Of a stretch of 64,000 nt of DNA, positions 10,100 to 20,108 are shown in pieces. Origin of the DNA: Enterococcus pingfangensis (GTDB taxonomy: Bacteria > Bacillota > Bacilli > Lactobacillales > Enterococcaceae); the NCBI RefSeq assembly GCF_005405205.1, contig NZ_BJDP01000001.1:286363-350362 (forward strand), written 5' to 3'. The position numbers were made by a program, and so were the translations under genes. Position 1 is the first letter of the stretch. Every line of letters starts with the position of its first letter. The notes under the pieces are model-generated. The model was not told where the DNA came from. It made no database searches and saw nothing but the letters and a program-made list of their open reading frames with translations.

Positions 10100-10453
10100 A
10101 TGAAAAATTTTATCTGTATCATGTGTCCCAAGGGCTGTCATTTAACAGTAGATGAAACGAATGATTGCAAAGTCAGCGGTCACAGCTGTAATAAAGGCGT
10201 AAAATACGGCAAGGCCGAAGCAACGAATCCTGTGCGCGTAGTCACTTCAACGATCCGTGTTAACGGCGGCAATTCGTATCTTTGCTCCGTAAAAACGACT
10301 GATGGTATTCCTAAAACAGCTGTGTTAGAAGCTATGAAGACCATTAATACTGTTCAACTGCAAGCGCCCGTCAACATTGGTGATGTCGCGATCGAAAACC
10401 TGTTAGACACTGGCATTGATGTCGTGACAACAAGTGAGATACAAGCAATCTAA
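10100..10453 (+). CDS. DUF1667 metal/Fe-S protein, third subunit of redox operon
   Basis: A 117-residue protein of the DUF1667 (COG3862) family, usually found with GlpA-like and GlpB-like flavoproteins. The N-terminal pattern CIMCPKGCHL, followed by CKVSGHSCNKG, gives four cysteines that could hold a small Fe-S or zinc site. AGGAGG inside the end of the upstream gene precedes the ATG at 10100. The operon terminator follows. Confidence 0.85.
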   Translation: MKNFICIMCPKGCHLTVDETNDCKVSGHSCNKGVKYGKAEATNPVRVVTSTIRVNGGNSYLCSVKTTDGIPKTAVLEAMKTINTVQLQAPVNIGDVAIENLLDTGIDVVTTSEIQAI

Positions 10454-10467
10454 AATCAGTAAAACGC

Positions 10468-10502
10468 AAAAGGGATCTGAGATAATACGCAGATCCCTTT
10501 TT
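10468..10502 (+). terminator. Terminator of the G3P redox operon
   Basis: AAAAGGGATCTG pairs with CAGATCCCTTTT around a 10-base loop, with a T run on the plus strand. Confidence 0.9.
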
Positions 10503-10561
10503 ATCTATTTTTTCTAAAAGCGCTTAGTTGCTGATTAAAATTCATCCCCTATCCTTTTTCC

Positions 10562-11419
10562 TCACACAAAACAATCTTTATAGTCAGATAGGTATTCTTG
10601 GATCGTCCTAGGCGGCCGGTCGAGAATTGTTTCCAACACGTTCGTTACTTTTTTGGCGTTTCCTAATTGTGTGATCAAGTAAAGCATCACCATTACGTTC
10701 GCATAATCTTTCGCAATCCCTCGTTTGATCATGGCTTGGCGGAATTTCAATAAACTTGGCTGACTATAAGAAATCGTTATACCTAAAATTCCACTCATTT
10801 CTCTGGCGATTTCATTATACGTCAACGCTGCTGGTCCAGTAATTTCTAACGCTTGGTTTAAGTACTTGGCATTTGTTAAACAAACGGCTGCTGCTTCACC
10901 TATATCTCTTGTATCAATGAAACTGGTTTTTGAGTGACCGGCCGGAATGAATAAATCATGGGCAACCTTGATGTCTTCTTGATGAGTAGTATTTAAATTT
11001 TGCATGAAGAAGCTTGGTTGGATAAATGTATAGGGTAATTTCAACTGCTTAATCATTTTCTCAATTTTATGATGCGGCGTCATTGGATTTTTTTCAACAC
11101 CAATTAGTGAAACAAAGACGATCTGCTGGATATTTTGCTGTTTCGCATAAGACAAAAAGGGAAACATGTCTTCTTTCGGTTTAGAAAGTTGCGGCGGCCG
11201 AATAAAAAAGACTTTATTTACGCCAGAAAATGCTGCTGGAAACGTGCTTGGATCAAGAAAATCAAAATGAGTAATCGTTACATTTTTCATTCCTGCAAAT
11301 TTCTCTTGAGCCGGGTTATGCATACCAATCGTCAGCGCCACATTTTCTTTTTTGGCTAAACTCTCGATCAAAGGAAAGCCAATATTCCCCGTTCCTCCGA
11401 TGATGAGTATGTGATCCAT
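10562..11419 (-). CDS. NmrA/NAD(P)-binding short-chain reductase-like protein
   Basis: A 285-residue Rossmann-fold protein beginning HILIIGGTGNIGFPLIESLA (GxxGxxG nucleotide-binding motif). The remainder fits the atypical SDR / NmrA family (VFFIRPPQLSKP, PYTFIQPSFFMQNL, FIDTRDIGEAAAVCL). Related proteins include NAD(P)H:quinone reductases and redox sensors; the substrate cannot be assigned. It lies 2 bp after a MarR gene, in one operon with it, and is therefore likely derepressed by the MarR effector. Confidence 0.8.
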   Translation of the reverse strand: MDHILIIGGTGNIGFPLIESLAKKENVALTIGMHNPAQEKFAGMKNVTITHFDFLDPSTFPAAFSGVNKVFFIRPPQLSKPKEDMFPFLSYAKQQNIQQIVFVSLIGVEKNPMTPHHKIEKMIKQLKLPYTFIQPSFFMQNLNTTHQEDIKVAHDLFIPAGHSKTSFIDTRDIGEAAAVCLTNAKYLNQALEITGPAALTYNEIAREMSGILGITISYSQPSLLKFRQAMIKRGIAKDYANVMVMLYLITQLGNAKKVTNVLETILDRPPRTIQEYLSDYKDCFV

Positions 11420-11421
11420 GC

Positions 11422-11832
11422 TTAACCCCTCTTTTCTTGATTGATTTTAGCTAATAAATGATTGAATGACGCTTGTTCTTGCTCGGATAAAATCGATAGG
11501 TGTCTTTCAACAACATGATCGCTTAATTTTTGATAATCTTCCAGAGCGTTTCTTCCAGTTTTTGTTAAAGATAATAAAAAAGAACGTTTGTCTGCTGGAT
11601 GATTGCTTTTAACAAGCAGACCTTTTTTCTCGAGCCGTTGAATAATACCGGAAATCGTTGGTTTGTCCATATCTAGAATGTGAACCAATTCTGTAGCGGT
11701 CACTCGTTCTTTTAGATCAACTTGTTGGATGACCGCCCATTGCTGAACCGTGATTCCTTTTTCTGATAATGCTTGATTAAGATCATACTTTAATTTTTTT
11801 GAAATATTCATTAATAAATAGCCAGTATTCAT
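11422..11832 (-). CDS. MarR-family transcriptional regulator
   Basis: A 136-residue winged-helix repressor-like protein. The central helix-turn-helix reads TATELVHILDMDKPTISGIIQRLEKKG in three contiguous pieces and the wing is NHPADKRSFLLSLTKTG. It is first in an operon with the NmrA-like reductase. Two palindromes overlap its own promoter (11847-11882), which suggests autoregulation. Ligand unknown; many such pairs respond to quinones or phenolics. Confidence 0.9.
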   Translation of the reverse strand: MNTGYLLMNISKKLKYDLNQALSEKGITVQQWAVIQQVDLKERVTATELVHILDMDKPTISGIIQRLEKKGLLVKSNHPADKRSFLLSLTKTGRNALEDYQKLSDHVVERHLSILSEQEQASFNHLLAKINQEKRG

Positions 11833-11846
11833 TAGTCTCTCCTTTT

Positions 11847-11904
11847 AGTTAGCGTGCTAACTTCATTTGATTAGTATACTAACTATATTTTCCGAAAATG
11901 TCAA
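11847..11904 (-). promoter_or_regulatory. Promoter and two MarR-type operators
   Basis: On the minus strand TTGACA (11899-11904) and TAGTAT (11876-11881) are 17 bases apart. The perfect palindrome TTAGTATACTAA overlaps the -10 box, and the near-perfect palindrome AGTTAGCGTGCTAACT (11847-11862) lies just downstream, before the MarR ribosome-binding site. Both share TTAG...CTAA arms, as expected for two binding sites of one MarR dimer. Confidence 0.8.
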
Positions 11905-11916
11905 TCTTGATAAATA

Positions 11917-11946
11917 AACACTCAGCAAAAAAACAGCTGAGTGTTT
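11917..11946. terminator. Rho-independent hairpin
   Basis: AAACACTCAGC and GCTGAGTGTTTT pair across an A-rich loop. It lies upstream of the MarR promoter and beyond the pheST terminator. It may be a backup terminator or may insulate the MarR promoter. Confidence 0.65.
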
Positions 11947-11981
11947 TGTTCCTCTGATCAAAATGGTTGTGACAAAGGTGG

Positions 11982-12060
11982 TCAGTTTCAAGCAATAAGA
12001 AGGAATTTCCGGAAATTTTTTCAAATTTTTATGCAACTTCAGTTTATTGCTTGAAGTGAC
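11982..12060. repeat. Long-spaced inverted repeat in a gene-free gap
   Basis: GTCAGTTTCAAGCAATAA and TTATTGCTTGAAGTGAC form a 16-17 bp stem with one mismatch and one bulge, enclosing about 40 bases that include the palindrome ATTTCCGGAAAT. No ORF is present. It could be a folded RNA or a remnant of a small mobile element; I cannot decide. Confidence 0.5.
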
Positions 12061-12075
12061 TTCTCACCGTTTATT

Positions 12076-12118
12076 AAAAAAATAATGTATGACAACAATC
12101 TTGTCATACATCATTATT
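12076..12118 (-). terminator. pheST terminator
   Basis: TGTATGACAA pairs with TTGTCATACA around a 5-base loop, followed on the minus strand by ATTATTTTTTT, just downstream of the pheT stop. Confidence 0.88.
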
Positions 12119-12153
12119 TCTGCCAAGTCTTTAGGCGACTTTGACATGCTTGA

Positions 12154-14571
12154 TTAGCGGATAACTGCTTGTAATTTTTCTGTTAAGCTCTTAGTAACTT
12201 TTTCCATGCTGCGGTTGATTTCATCATCAGTCAGCGTTGCTTCAGGATTTACAAACGTCAAATTATAAGCCATTGACTTTTTGCCTGCTTCGATGTTGTC
12301 GCCTTGATACACATCGAATACTTGTAATTTCGTCAAGAATTTTCCGGCGGTAGCTGTAATCACTTCTTCGATTTCTGCGCTAGCGCTTGTTTCATCAACG
12401 AGCATCGCGATATCGCGGCTGACAGCTGGATATTTTGAAACAGCCTCAAAAACTAAAGGCGCTTTTTCTTGAGCGATCAATGCAGCGAGATCGATTTCTG
12501 CTACATAAGCTGATTTTAGTTCGTAGCTGGCTGCTATTTTGGGATGAACTTGACCGACAAATCCGATCAATTCTTCTCCTAAATAAATACCAGCAGTTTG
12601 GCCTGGATGCATTTCAGTTAGTTGAATCGCCTGATAAGAGACTTCTTTTGTTAAACCTAAGCCTTCGATCAATTCTTCGACTATTCCTTTAACCGTGTAG
12701 TAATCGGCAGCTTCAGCTTTTTTTGCCCAAGATTTATTACTGCTGTTGCCAGTAATGGCGATCGCCACATGATTTTGTTCACTTGGCAAATCTTTTTCTG
12801 GATCATTATTTTGGTAGAAGACGTGGCCGATTTCATAAAAAGCTACATCCGTATTCTTACGAGCGACATTGTAAGCTAAATCTTCTAATAAGCCGCTGAC
12901 TAAGTTCAAGCGCATCGTTGAGCGTTCTTCACTCATCGGCCAAGCAACTCGTGTCACTTTACTTTCATTTAATAAAAACTGCTGTGCTTTTGCTTCGGTC
13001 GTCAAAGCATAACTGATCGCTTCTGACAAACCGGCGCTTTCTAAAAGATTACGGACTTTTCTAGTTGTTTTTTGTGTTTTAGTCAAGAAGCCGGCAACGG
13101 TTTGCCCTTCTGGTAATGTCGATGGCAGATTATTATAACCATAAATTCGAGCAATTTCTTCCATCAAGTCTGCTTCGATCGTGATATCCCAACGACGCGG
13201 CGGTACACTGACAGTAGTAATTCCTTCAGCAACTTGTGTCGCAAAGCCTAAAGCTTTGAAGATCGCATCGATTTGTTCTTGTGATAGATCAGTTCCTAAA
13301 AAGCGATTGACATTTTCAACCGTTGTGCTGACTTCAACATTTTGCGGCTGGACTTCACTGCCTTTTACGGCTCCTTGTAAAATTTTGCCGCCGGCTAATT
13401 CCGCGATCATCGTCGCCGCAACTTCTCCGGCTAAACTGATTTCGCCTTGATTGATCCCTTTTTCAAAACGCATAGAAGCTTCACTGCGCAAGTTATAGCT
13501 TTGTGACGTACGGCGAACAGACGTGTGGTCAAACATCGCCATCTCTAAAGCGACCGTCGTTGTTTCATCAGAGATTTCTGAATCTAAACCGCCCATCACA
13601 CCTGCAAGAGCGACTGGAATCTCGCCGTTAGTAATCACGATATCTTCTTGGTTCAATGTTCGTTCAACGGCATCTAGTGTCGTAAAAGCTTCATTTTCTT
13701 TCGCGCGGCGAACTAGAATCTCATTACTGCCTAACTTATCATAGTCAAAAGCATGAAGCGGTTGACCGAATAATAATAAGATATAATTAGTCACATCTAC
13801 CACGTTGCTGATTGGACGAATGCCTTCATTGATCAAACGATTTTGCAACCATTGCGGGCTTGGTCCGATTTTTACATCTTCAATAATCCGAATTTCATAA
13901 TGCGGCGCGTCTTTTTTATCCGCCACAGAAACTTTGATCTTATCACTGGCCTTTTCAGCGGTCTCTTTTAATTCAACAGCTGGAAAGTCTACTTCTTTAT
14001 TATAAATCGCTGCGACTTCATGGGCGACCCCGCGAATACTCAAGGCATCTGCCCGATTGGGTGTGATTGATAAATCAATGATCGCATCATCCATTTCTAA
14101 ATATGGAAAAACTGGTTTTCCTGCAATCGCATCTTCTGGCAAATAGTAAATGCCTTCAGCATATTCTTTCGGGATGACTGAATCACTGAACCCAAGTTCT
14201 TGCAACGAACAGATCATTCCATTTGAGACTTGTCCGCGCATCTTGCCTTTTTTGATTTTTACATTGCCGCCGATTCGAGAGCCTGGCAATGCCACGATCA
14301 CTTTGACACCGGCTTTGATGTTTGGTGCGCCACAGACGATTTGCGATAATTCTTCTTCACCGATATCAACTTGGCAAATCGAAAGATGATCTGAGTCAGG
14401 ATGCGGGATACATTCTTTGACATCTCCGACAACGATTTTTTTCAATCCTTCTTGAGGTATATTTACCCCTTCAACTTCGATCCCTGTTAATGAAAGACGA
14501 TCCGCTAATTCTTGCGGAGTGACCTCTTTTACATCGACATATTCATTTAACCATTTATATGAAACTAACAT
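12154..14571 (-). CDS. pheT: Phenylalanyl-tRNA synthetase beta subunit
   Basis: An 805-residue beta chain of the alpha2-beta2 synthetase. In order: an N-terminal tRNA-binding EMAP/OB domain ([25 protein letters not shown], given here in parts: [13 protein letters not shown]), B3/B4 domain, B5 domain ([20 protein letters not shown] in the sequence), a catalytic-like core and a C-terminal ferredoxin-like anticodon-binding domain ([11 protein letters not shown]). It follows pheS by 6 bp and shares the Phe T-box. Normal length. Confidence 0.96.
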   Translation of the reverse strand: MLVSYKWLNEYVDVKEVTPQELADRLSLTGIEVEGVNIPQEGLKKIVVGDVKECIPHPDSDHLSICQVDIGEEELSQIVCGAPNIKAGVKVIVALPGSRIGGNVKIKKGKMRGQVSNGMICSLQELGFSDSVIPKEYAEGIYYLPEDAIAGKPVFPYLEMDDAIIDLSITPNRADALSIRGVAHEVAAIYNKEVDFPAVELKETAEKASDKIKVSVADKKDAPHYEIRIIEDVKIGPSPQWLQNRLINEGIRPISNVVDVTNYILLLFGQPLHAFDYDKLGSNEILVRRAKENEAFTTLDAVERTLNQEDIVITNGEIPVALAGVMGGLDSEISDETTTVALEMAMFDHTSVRRTSQSYNLRSEASMRFEKGINQGEISLAGEVAATMIAELAGGKILQGAVKGSEVQPQNVEVSTTVENVNRFLGTDLSQEQIDAIFKALGFATQVAEGITTVSVPPRRWDITIEADLMEEIARIYGYNNLPSTLPEGQTVAGFLTKTQKTTRKVRNLLESAGLSEAISYALTTEAKAQQFLLNESKVTRVAWPMSEERSTMRLNLVSGLLEDLAYNVARKNTDVAFYEIGHVFYQNNDPEKDLPSEQNHVAIAITGNSSNKSWAKKAEAADYYTVKGIVEELIEGLGLTKEVSYQAIQLTEMHPGQTAGIYLGEELIGFVGQVHPKIAASYELKSAYVAEIDLAALIAQEKAPLVFEAVSKYPAVSRDIAMLVDETSASAEIEEVITATAGKFLTKLQVFDVYQGDNIEAGKKSMAYNLTFVNPEATLTDDEINRSMEKVTKSLTEKLQAVIR

Positions 14572-14577
14572 TGCTTT

Positions 14578-15621
14578 TTACTCCCCCTTGAATTGTTCCA
14601 AGAAACGAACATCATTTAAATAGAAATTTCGAATATCATTGACCCCATAGCGCAGCATCGCGATCCGGTCTGGTCCTAAGCCAAAAGCAAAGCCAGAATA
14701 TTCTTTTGAATCGATTCCTGACATTTCTAATACGTCGGGATGAACCATACCGGCACCTAAAATTTCGATCCAGCCGGTATGCTTGCAGACATTACAGCCT
14801 TTGCCACCGCACTTGAAGCAGCTGACGTCGACTTCCACAGACGGCTCAGTGAATGGGAAATAACTTGGACGTAGCCGAATTTTACGATCAGCACCAAACA
14901 ATTCTTTTAATAAGACTTCTAATGTCCCCTTCAAGTCTCCCATCGTGATACCTTTATCGACCACTAGGCCTTCGATTTGGTGGAATTGATGACTGTGAGT
15001 GGCATCATCTGTATCGCGCCGGAATACTTTCCCTGGTGAGATCATCCGCAGTGCGCCTTTTGAGAAATCATGTTGTTCCATCGTTCGCGCTTGCACCGGT
15101 GAAGTATGTGTCCGCAACAGCACTTCATCAGAAATATAGAAAGTATCTTGCATGTCGCGCGCAGGATGATCTTTAGGCAAATTCATGCGTTCAAAATTAT
15201 AATGATCGGATTCAATTTCGGTTCCTTCAATCACTTGGTAGCCCATCCCAATAAAGGTATCTTCGATTTCTTCCATGATTTGGGTAAGCACGTGGCGAGT
15301 GCCTTGAGAAACTTGCTTTCCTGGCAATGTAACGTCTAGTGATTCTGCCGCTAATTGCTCAGCTAACGCGGATTCCGCTAAATCAGTTTTACGATCTTCT
15401 ACGGCTTTTGTCAGCAAGTCGCGGATTTCATTTGCAAAAGCGCCGACTTTTGGTCGTTCTTCTGCGGAAAGATCCCGCATGCCCCGCAATACTTCGGTGA
15501 TTGGTCCTTTTTTCCCTAACGTTTCCACTCGAATCGCTTCAACTGCGGAAAGTTCCTCAGCCGCGTTGATTTTTGCTAACGTTTGACTTTTTAGTTCTTC
15601 TAATTGTGCTTGTAAACTCAT
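14578..15621 (-). CDS. pheS: Phenylalanyl-tRNA synthetase alpha subunit
   Basis: A 347-residue class II synthetase subunit carrying the Phe-AMP active site. An N-terminal coiled coil ([15 protein letters not shown]) is followed by motif 2 ([19 protein letters not shown]) and motif 3 ([17 protein letters not shown]). The frame is open back to 15801, but that extension runs through the T-box terminator region; the ATG at 15621 has a ribosome-binding site and gives the family length. The gene is controlled by a T-box leader and co-transcribed with pheT. Confidence 0.95.
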   Translation of the reverse strand: MSLQAQLEELKSQTLAKINAAEELSAVEAIRVETLGKKGPITEVLRGMRDLSAEERPKVGAFANEIRDLLTKAVEDRKTDLAESALAEQLAAESLDVTLPGKQVSQGTRHVLTQIMEEIEDTFIGMGYQVIEGTEIESDHYNFERMNLPKDHPARDMQDTFYISDEVLLRTHTSPVQARTMEQHDFSKGALRMISPGKVFRRDTDDATHSHQFHQIEGLVVDKGITMGDLKGTLEVLLKELFGADRKIRLRPSYFPFTEPSVEVDVSCFKCGGKGCNVCKHTGWIEILGAGMVHPDVLEMSGIDSKEYSGFAFGLGPDRIAMLRYGVNDIRNFYLNDVRFLEQFKGE

Positions 15622-15757
15622 TGTTTTCTTCCTTTCCTTATTGCTGAAAATAGAATCGCAACTAAATATCCTATCGAATTCTTTCGAAAAATCTTTTAAC
15701 CATTGATTCAAAACGAACCGTTCACTTTTGTTCTCAAGCGACTTGTTTAAAAACGAC

Positions 15758-15950
15758 AAAAAGACCTCGTTCCCTAAAGGAACGAGGTCTCGCGTTACCA
15801 TCCTAATTCGCCGATTACACTTTGGCGCTCTTAATTTTTAACGGCTCTGCCGGTCTTGCGACAAGCTCCAGAAGTGAACTTCATCTTTTCTTTTCTTAGT
15901 CTGCTTCCAGTCAATGACAGACATTCCCTTTTAAGATCTAAAAAAACTAC
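15758..15950 (-). promoter_or_regulatory. T-box riboswitch, Phe specifier (UUC)
   Basis: The minus strand carries the T-box sequence TTAGGATGGTAACGCG (15791-15808) followed by a strong terminator with arms AGACCTCGTTCC / GGAACGAGGTCT and a T run (15758-15790). In the Stem I specifier loop, GAAGTTCACTTC places codon TTC at 15876-15878. Uncharged tRNA-Phe should stabilise the antiterminator and turn on pheST. Confidence 0.92.
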
Positions 15951-16019
15951 TCTTTTCTATCGACACTTTTTAAACTATTCAATTGACTATTCCAATACTA
16001 CAAGAAATCGAACAATTTA

Positions 16020-16364
16020 TCAACTACATTCTTCGTCAGTAATCCAAGTTTCGCCCCATTGGTGGATCTCGCTCATCACTTTGTTCAAAGCTTTGCCTTT
16101 GTTTGTTAGACAATAATCCATCCGTTTTTGACTTCCACAAGCAATCATGCGACCAACAATGCCTTCTGCTTCTAGTTCTTTTAGTCGTTCCGTTAAAACC
16201 CGATCGCTGACATTGGGAATCATTGCAGCAATATCGACAAATCGTTGAGGCCCACCTTCCAACAATACATCAATAATCAGACCGTTCCATTTTTTGCCTA
16301 AAATCTGAAATCCTTTCTCAAATTTTGGACAGAGCGAAAAGTCCATTACTTCTATTTGTTCCAT
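16020..16364 (-). CDS. HxlR-family transcriptional regulator
   Basis: A 114-residue winged-helix protein starting MEQIEVMDFSLCPKFEKGFQ. The conserved CP motif and ILGKKWNGLIIDVLLEGGPQ, followed by RVLTERLKELEAEGIV and KRMDYCLTNKG, are the HxlR/YodB signature. The Cys near position 12 could sense oxidants or electrophiles as in YodB/HypR. GAGGTGAG sits before the ATG at 16364, so the longer frame is rejected. It lies alone between pheST and rexA. A palindrome upstream may be its operator. Confidence 0.88.
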   Translation of the reverse strand: MEQIEVMDFSLCPKFEKGFQILGKKWNGLIIDVLLEGGPQRFVDIAAMIPNVSDRVLTERLKELEAEGIVGRMIACGSQKRMDYCLTNKGKALNKVMSEIHQWGETWITDEECS

Positions 16365-16398
16365 AATTCTCACCTCGATAGGAGAAGTATAGCACATC

Positions 16399-16415
16399 AC
16401 TTACCTTTTATAAGT
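16399..16415. promoter_or_regulatory. Possible HxlR operator
   Basis: ACTTA-N7-TAAGT forms an inverted repeat about 35 bp upstream of the HxlR start, between that gene and the end of rexA. Position and symmetry fit autoregulation; binding is inferred. Confidence 0.4.
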
Positions 16416-16430
16416 ATATCTTGCCTATCC

Positions 16431-19400
16431 CTAAGGAGTTTTTAACAAATTAATCGCTCGGTTGCCTTGTAAGAAAATTAAATAGGCTGCCTCAACGGGT
16501 TTTTGTTTTGCTTTTTCTAACGCATCACGGTACAGATATAATTGACTGCGATAACGATCGATCAGCTGTGATTCTCTTTCTGGCGTGTAGTAATCCGTCT
16601 TTAGATCATACAAGAGGATTTTATCATCAAATTCTAAATAACCGTCAATAATCCCATGAATCAGAATCTCATCCTGGTTTTGATACTCGCTGAATAATTG
16701 ATCTGCCGGCAGCAACATCGCAAAAGGTTCTTCACGAGATAAATACGCTGCATGTTGAATCAAATAGCTGCCAAATTCAGAATCAAAAAATTGCAAAATG
16801 TTATCAATCGCTATTTTTTCTGCGATCTCCGAGGTCAACGTTTGGCGTAAAACGAGTTCTTCAAGCAATGTTTCAATCGTGTTGCGTTGCGGTTTTTCTT
16901 TTAGCGGCAATAATTGCATCACTAAATGAGTAGCCGTGCCGATTTCAGCTGGCGACAGCTCTTTTTTCGTTCCTAAAAATTTAGGTTCGCTCAATTCGCT
17001 TTCGGTAAAACGATATTGCGGTTGTGAAGGCGTCAAGCTTAGTGTCTCACGATTATCAGGATCATCATACAATCGCTTCAGTTCGGATACCGATTGATAG
17101 CTCGTAGTTTTGGTCGCTTCAGGGTACGGATATTCAAACAACAATCGCTGCTTCACCGGTTGAATATTGATTGCGCCTTGCGGGATCTCTAATGTTTTGA
17201 TTTCTGGAAGATACTCTTGAACAGCTTTTGCGATCGTTTGTGGCTCGATAAAATCCAATTTGAAAACGGCTGGATGCTTTTTTAAGCTTGGTGGCTGATT
17301 GATCGCATAATCCTTTTGGTAATTGTCCATGATTGGGTGTCTAAATAACGTCAAACCTACCCAGTCAAAGAAACTTTCCTTTTGTCCGCTTCGAAGTCCC
17401 TCGTCTAAAACAAGTTTTTCATTCAAAGATCCTTTGCTCCAAGTTTTGTAGGCTGTTTCTTCATTCTCATAAGAACCAACCAAGAACAATTTTTGTTCGG
17501 CTCTTGTCAGTGCGACATAAAGTTTCCGCATTTCTTCTGACAATAGTTTATTCAGATTTTTTTGTTTGACCGTTTGGAACAACAAGGTGTCTTTTCTGAT
17601 TCGAGTATCCGGCGTCAGCAATTTTACTCCTAGCCCCAACCGTTCATCAAACACATAATTTCTTCGAGTGTCTTGGACATTGAAACTTTTGCTCATGTCC
17701 AGTAAAAAAACTACGGGGAATTCCAAGCCTTTGCTTCCATGAATGGTCATTACCCGGACAGCATCTTGGATCTCTTCAGTTGGCGGTTCACCTAAATCTT
17801 TATCTTTTTCCTGCATTTTTTCAATAAAGCGAATAAATTGGTACAACCCGCGAAAACTGCTGCGTTCATAATCTTTTGCTCGTTCGATCAGCGCTAACAA
17901 ATTCGCATGCCGTTGTTGTCCTGCCGGCATTCCTAAAACATAATCTAAATAAGCCGTCTCATTATAAATTTTCACTAATAGATCGGCCAATGATTCTCGG
18001 CGGGCAAATTCGCGCCACTCGTTTAATTGACCGATAAAAGCGGATAATTTTTTAGCAGTAGCATCTTCATTTGTTTGAAGATAGCTTTTCACCGCTTGAT
18101 AATAATCTTTTTGTGGCAATGCTAACCGTACTTGGGCCAATTCTTCTTCGTACAATCCTACGATTGGCGAACGTAAAACGGCTGCCAGCGGGATATCTTG
18201 ATACGGATTATCAATGATCTGCAATAAGGCAATGATTACTCGCAATTCTGTTGATTGAAAATAATTTTGCGTATCATTGATAGCTAATGGAATACCTAAT
18301 TGTTTAAATATTTCCAAGATCGTCAGATTGTTGCTTCTAGTCGGGATCAATAAAGCGATGTCTTCATAACGAACTGGCCGCATCGCTTTTTCTTTTTTAT
18401 CATAGATCTCAAAATCTTGGTCGATCAGCTCACGAATTTTCAGCGCTGTCATAAAGATCTCGCCCATTGATTTGTCTTCGATCCATTCAGGTACTTCACC
18501 TGCTTTTTGATAGATCAATAATTCTGGGGCGAAACTATCCGTTTCAGGAAAAGCAGTAAATCCATTGATCAATTCTGCTTGTTTGTCGTATTCAATCTGT
18601 CCGACTACCGGATCCATCAGCTGGCTGAAAATCAAATTAGTAAAGTCCAATACTTCTTTTCGTGAACGGAAGTTTTCTGCCAAAATAATTCGCCGTCCGC
18701 CGACTGCTTCAGAAAAGTCATGATATTTTTGAATAAATAATGTCGGATCCGCTAAACGGAAACCATAGATGGATTGTTTGACATCGCCAACCATAAAGAG
18801 ATTTCCCGGTTTTTCGACACTAAGTTGACGCAAGATCGTCTCTTGCAACTGATTGATGTCTTGATATTCATCGACTAAAATCTCAGCAAACCGTTTGCGA
18901 TAATAGTTTTCTGCCGGTCTCTCGCCATTGATGGTCGTTTGCAAGATCTGCAAAGTAAAATGTTCTAGATCATTAAAATCCAGCATCCCTTTTTCACGTT
19001 TCTTCGCGGAATATTCTTCAATAAAGCGTTTTTCGACCCGAACCAATTCTTCAACGATAGGCAATGCTTCTTGCAATCGCTCTACTTGTTCTTCTGGTGA
19101 GACAGAAAAATACATTTCTTTGATTTTCAGCAGTTCTTGTTTGGCATGATCACGATAGTTTTTACATTCTGCAATGACATCGCCGTAAAGTTCTTTGATC
19201 TCTTTTTTACGCGGTGAAGGATATGCTGGGAATTTGATCGTTTCAAATAGCGTAAACACATCCGTCAGTTCATTTTCTCTGATTTTTTGTTCGATCTGCT
19301 GTGTCAGTAGTTTTTCTGTTTGAGCAAGCGCGGTGATTTTTTGCAGCTCATCTGCTCCTTGACTTGCTGAGATCAGCCACTGATAATTCTGATCGATCTC

Positions 19401-20108
19401 TTGCAGCGTGTTTAAAACTTGCGGACGAATCAAGTCTTGATATAACGCTGAATCAACCAAAGTCTCAACCCGATAATTGTCGACTAAGCCGTCCAACCAG
19501 CGAAAAGGTTCTGGATTGGCCCGGGCAAATTCATACATCGCTAAGATCAAATCTTCCAAGCCGCTATCGCTGCGATCGTTTGAGAAATTTTCTGTCAGAC
19601 GATAAAAAATCTCCTGATTTTCTTCATAAAATGTTTCTCGTAATTCGTCCCACACATCTTCTTTTAACAAAATCTTCTCAGTATCATCAGTCAGCATCCG
19701 ATAACTTGGGTCCAGATCGATCAAATAGAAAAAACGCTGGATGACTTTGGAACAAAATGAATGCAACGTTGAGATATTCGCAGTCGGCAACAACGTCAAC
19801 TGATGAGTAAAATGATTTTTTAATTCTTGATCGGTCTCCTCGTTGATCGCTTCTTGTAAAGCGCTCTGGACACGTTCCTTCATTTCAGCTGCCGCGGCTT
19901 CCGTGAAGGTCACGACTAAGAGCTGATCGACTGAAAGTTTCTGGCGTTTGATTTTTTCAATGACACGCCGAACCAACACAGCCGTTTTTCCTGACCCAGC
20001 CGAAGCCGAAACTAAGAGATTGGTCCCTTGATCATAAATCGCCTGCCACTGGGAATCAGTATAGATTTCGTTTGGTGTTTTCGGAGGGATGGGATAGTTA
20101 GTTGTCAT
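16431..20108 (-). CDS. rexA: RexA/AddA ATP-dependent helicase-nuclease subunit
   Basis: A 1225-residue UvrD/Rep-type 3'-5' helicase with a C-terminal RecB-like nuclease. Walker A is SASAGSGKTAVLV, followed by VVTFTEAAAAEMKERV, the DExx box VDEYQDINQLQ, GDVKQSIYGFRLADP, and MTIHGSKGLEFPVVFL and VALTRAEQKLFLVG. The nuclease motif is YDLKTDY near the C-terminus. With RexB it processes double-strand DNA ends for RecA-dependent repair. Its start overlaps rexB by 11 bp, so the two are translationally coupled. Confidence 0.95.
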   Translation of the reverse strand: MTTNYPIPPKTPNEIYTDSQWQAIYDQGTNLLVSASAGSGKTAVLVRRVIEKIKRQKLSVDQLLVVTFTEAAAAEMKERVQSALQEAINEETDQELKNHFTHQLTLLPTANISTLHSFCSKVIQRFFYLIDLDPSYRMLTDDTEKILLKEDVWDELRETFYEENQEIFYRLTENFSNDRSDSGLEDLILAMYEFARANPEPFRWLDGLVDNYRVETLVDSALYQDLIRPQVLNTLQEIDQNYQWLISASQGADELQKITALAQTEKLLTQQIEQKIRENELTDVFTLFETIKFPAYPSPRKKEIKELYGDVIAECKNYRDHAKQELLKIKEMYFSVSPEEQVERLQEALPIVEELVRVEKRFIEEYSAKKREKGMLDFNDLEHFTLQILQTTINGERPAENYYRKRFAEILVDEYQDINQLQETILRQLSVEKPGNLFMVGDVKQSIYGFRLADPTLFIQKYHDFSEAVGGRRIILAENFRSRKEVLDFTNLIFSQLMDPVVGQIEYDKQAELINGFTAFPETDSFAPELLIYQKAGEVPEWIEDKSMGEIFMTALKIRELIDQDFEIYDKKEKAMRPVRYEDIALLIPTRSNNLTILEIFKQLGIPLAINDTQNYFQSTELRVIIALLQIIDNPYQDIPLAAVLRSPIVGLYEEELAQVRLALPQKDYYQAVKSYLQTNEDATAKKLSAFIGQLNEWREFARRESLADLLVKIYNETAYLDYVLGMPAGQQRHANLLALIERAKDYERSSFRGLYQFIRFIEKMQEKDKDLGEPPTEEIQDAVRVMTIHGSKGLEFPVVFLLDMSKSFNVQDTRRNYVFDERLGLGVKLLTPDTRIRKDTLLFQTVKQKNLNKLLSEEMRKLYVALTRAEQKLFLVGSYENEETAYKTWSKGSLNEKLVLDEGLRSGQKESFFDWVGLTLFRHPIMDNYQKDYAINQPPSLKKHPAVFKLDFIEPQTIAKAVQEYLPEIKTLEIPQGAINIQPVKQRLLFEYPYPEATKTTSYQSVSELKRLYDDPDNRETLSLTPSQPQYRFTESELSEPKFLGTKKELSPAEIGTATHLVMQLLPLKEKPQRNTIETLLEELVLRQTLTSEIAEKIAIDNILQFFDSEFGSYLIQHAAYLSREEPFAMLLPADQLFSEYQNQDEILIHGIIDGYLEFDDKILLYDLKTDYYTPERESQLIDRYRSQLYLYRDALEKAKQKPVEAAYLIFLQGNRAINLLKTP

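Noticed and set aside
15622..15801. N-terminal extension of PheS
   Set aside because: The extended frame covers the T-box terminator; the ATG at 15621 gives the normal length of the family.
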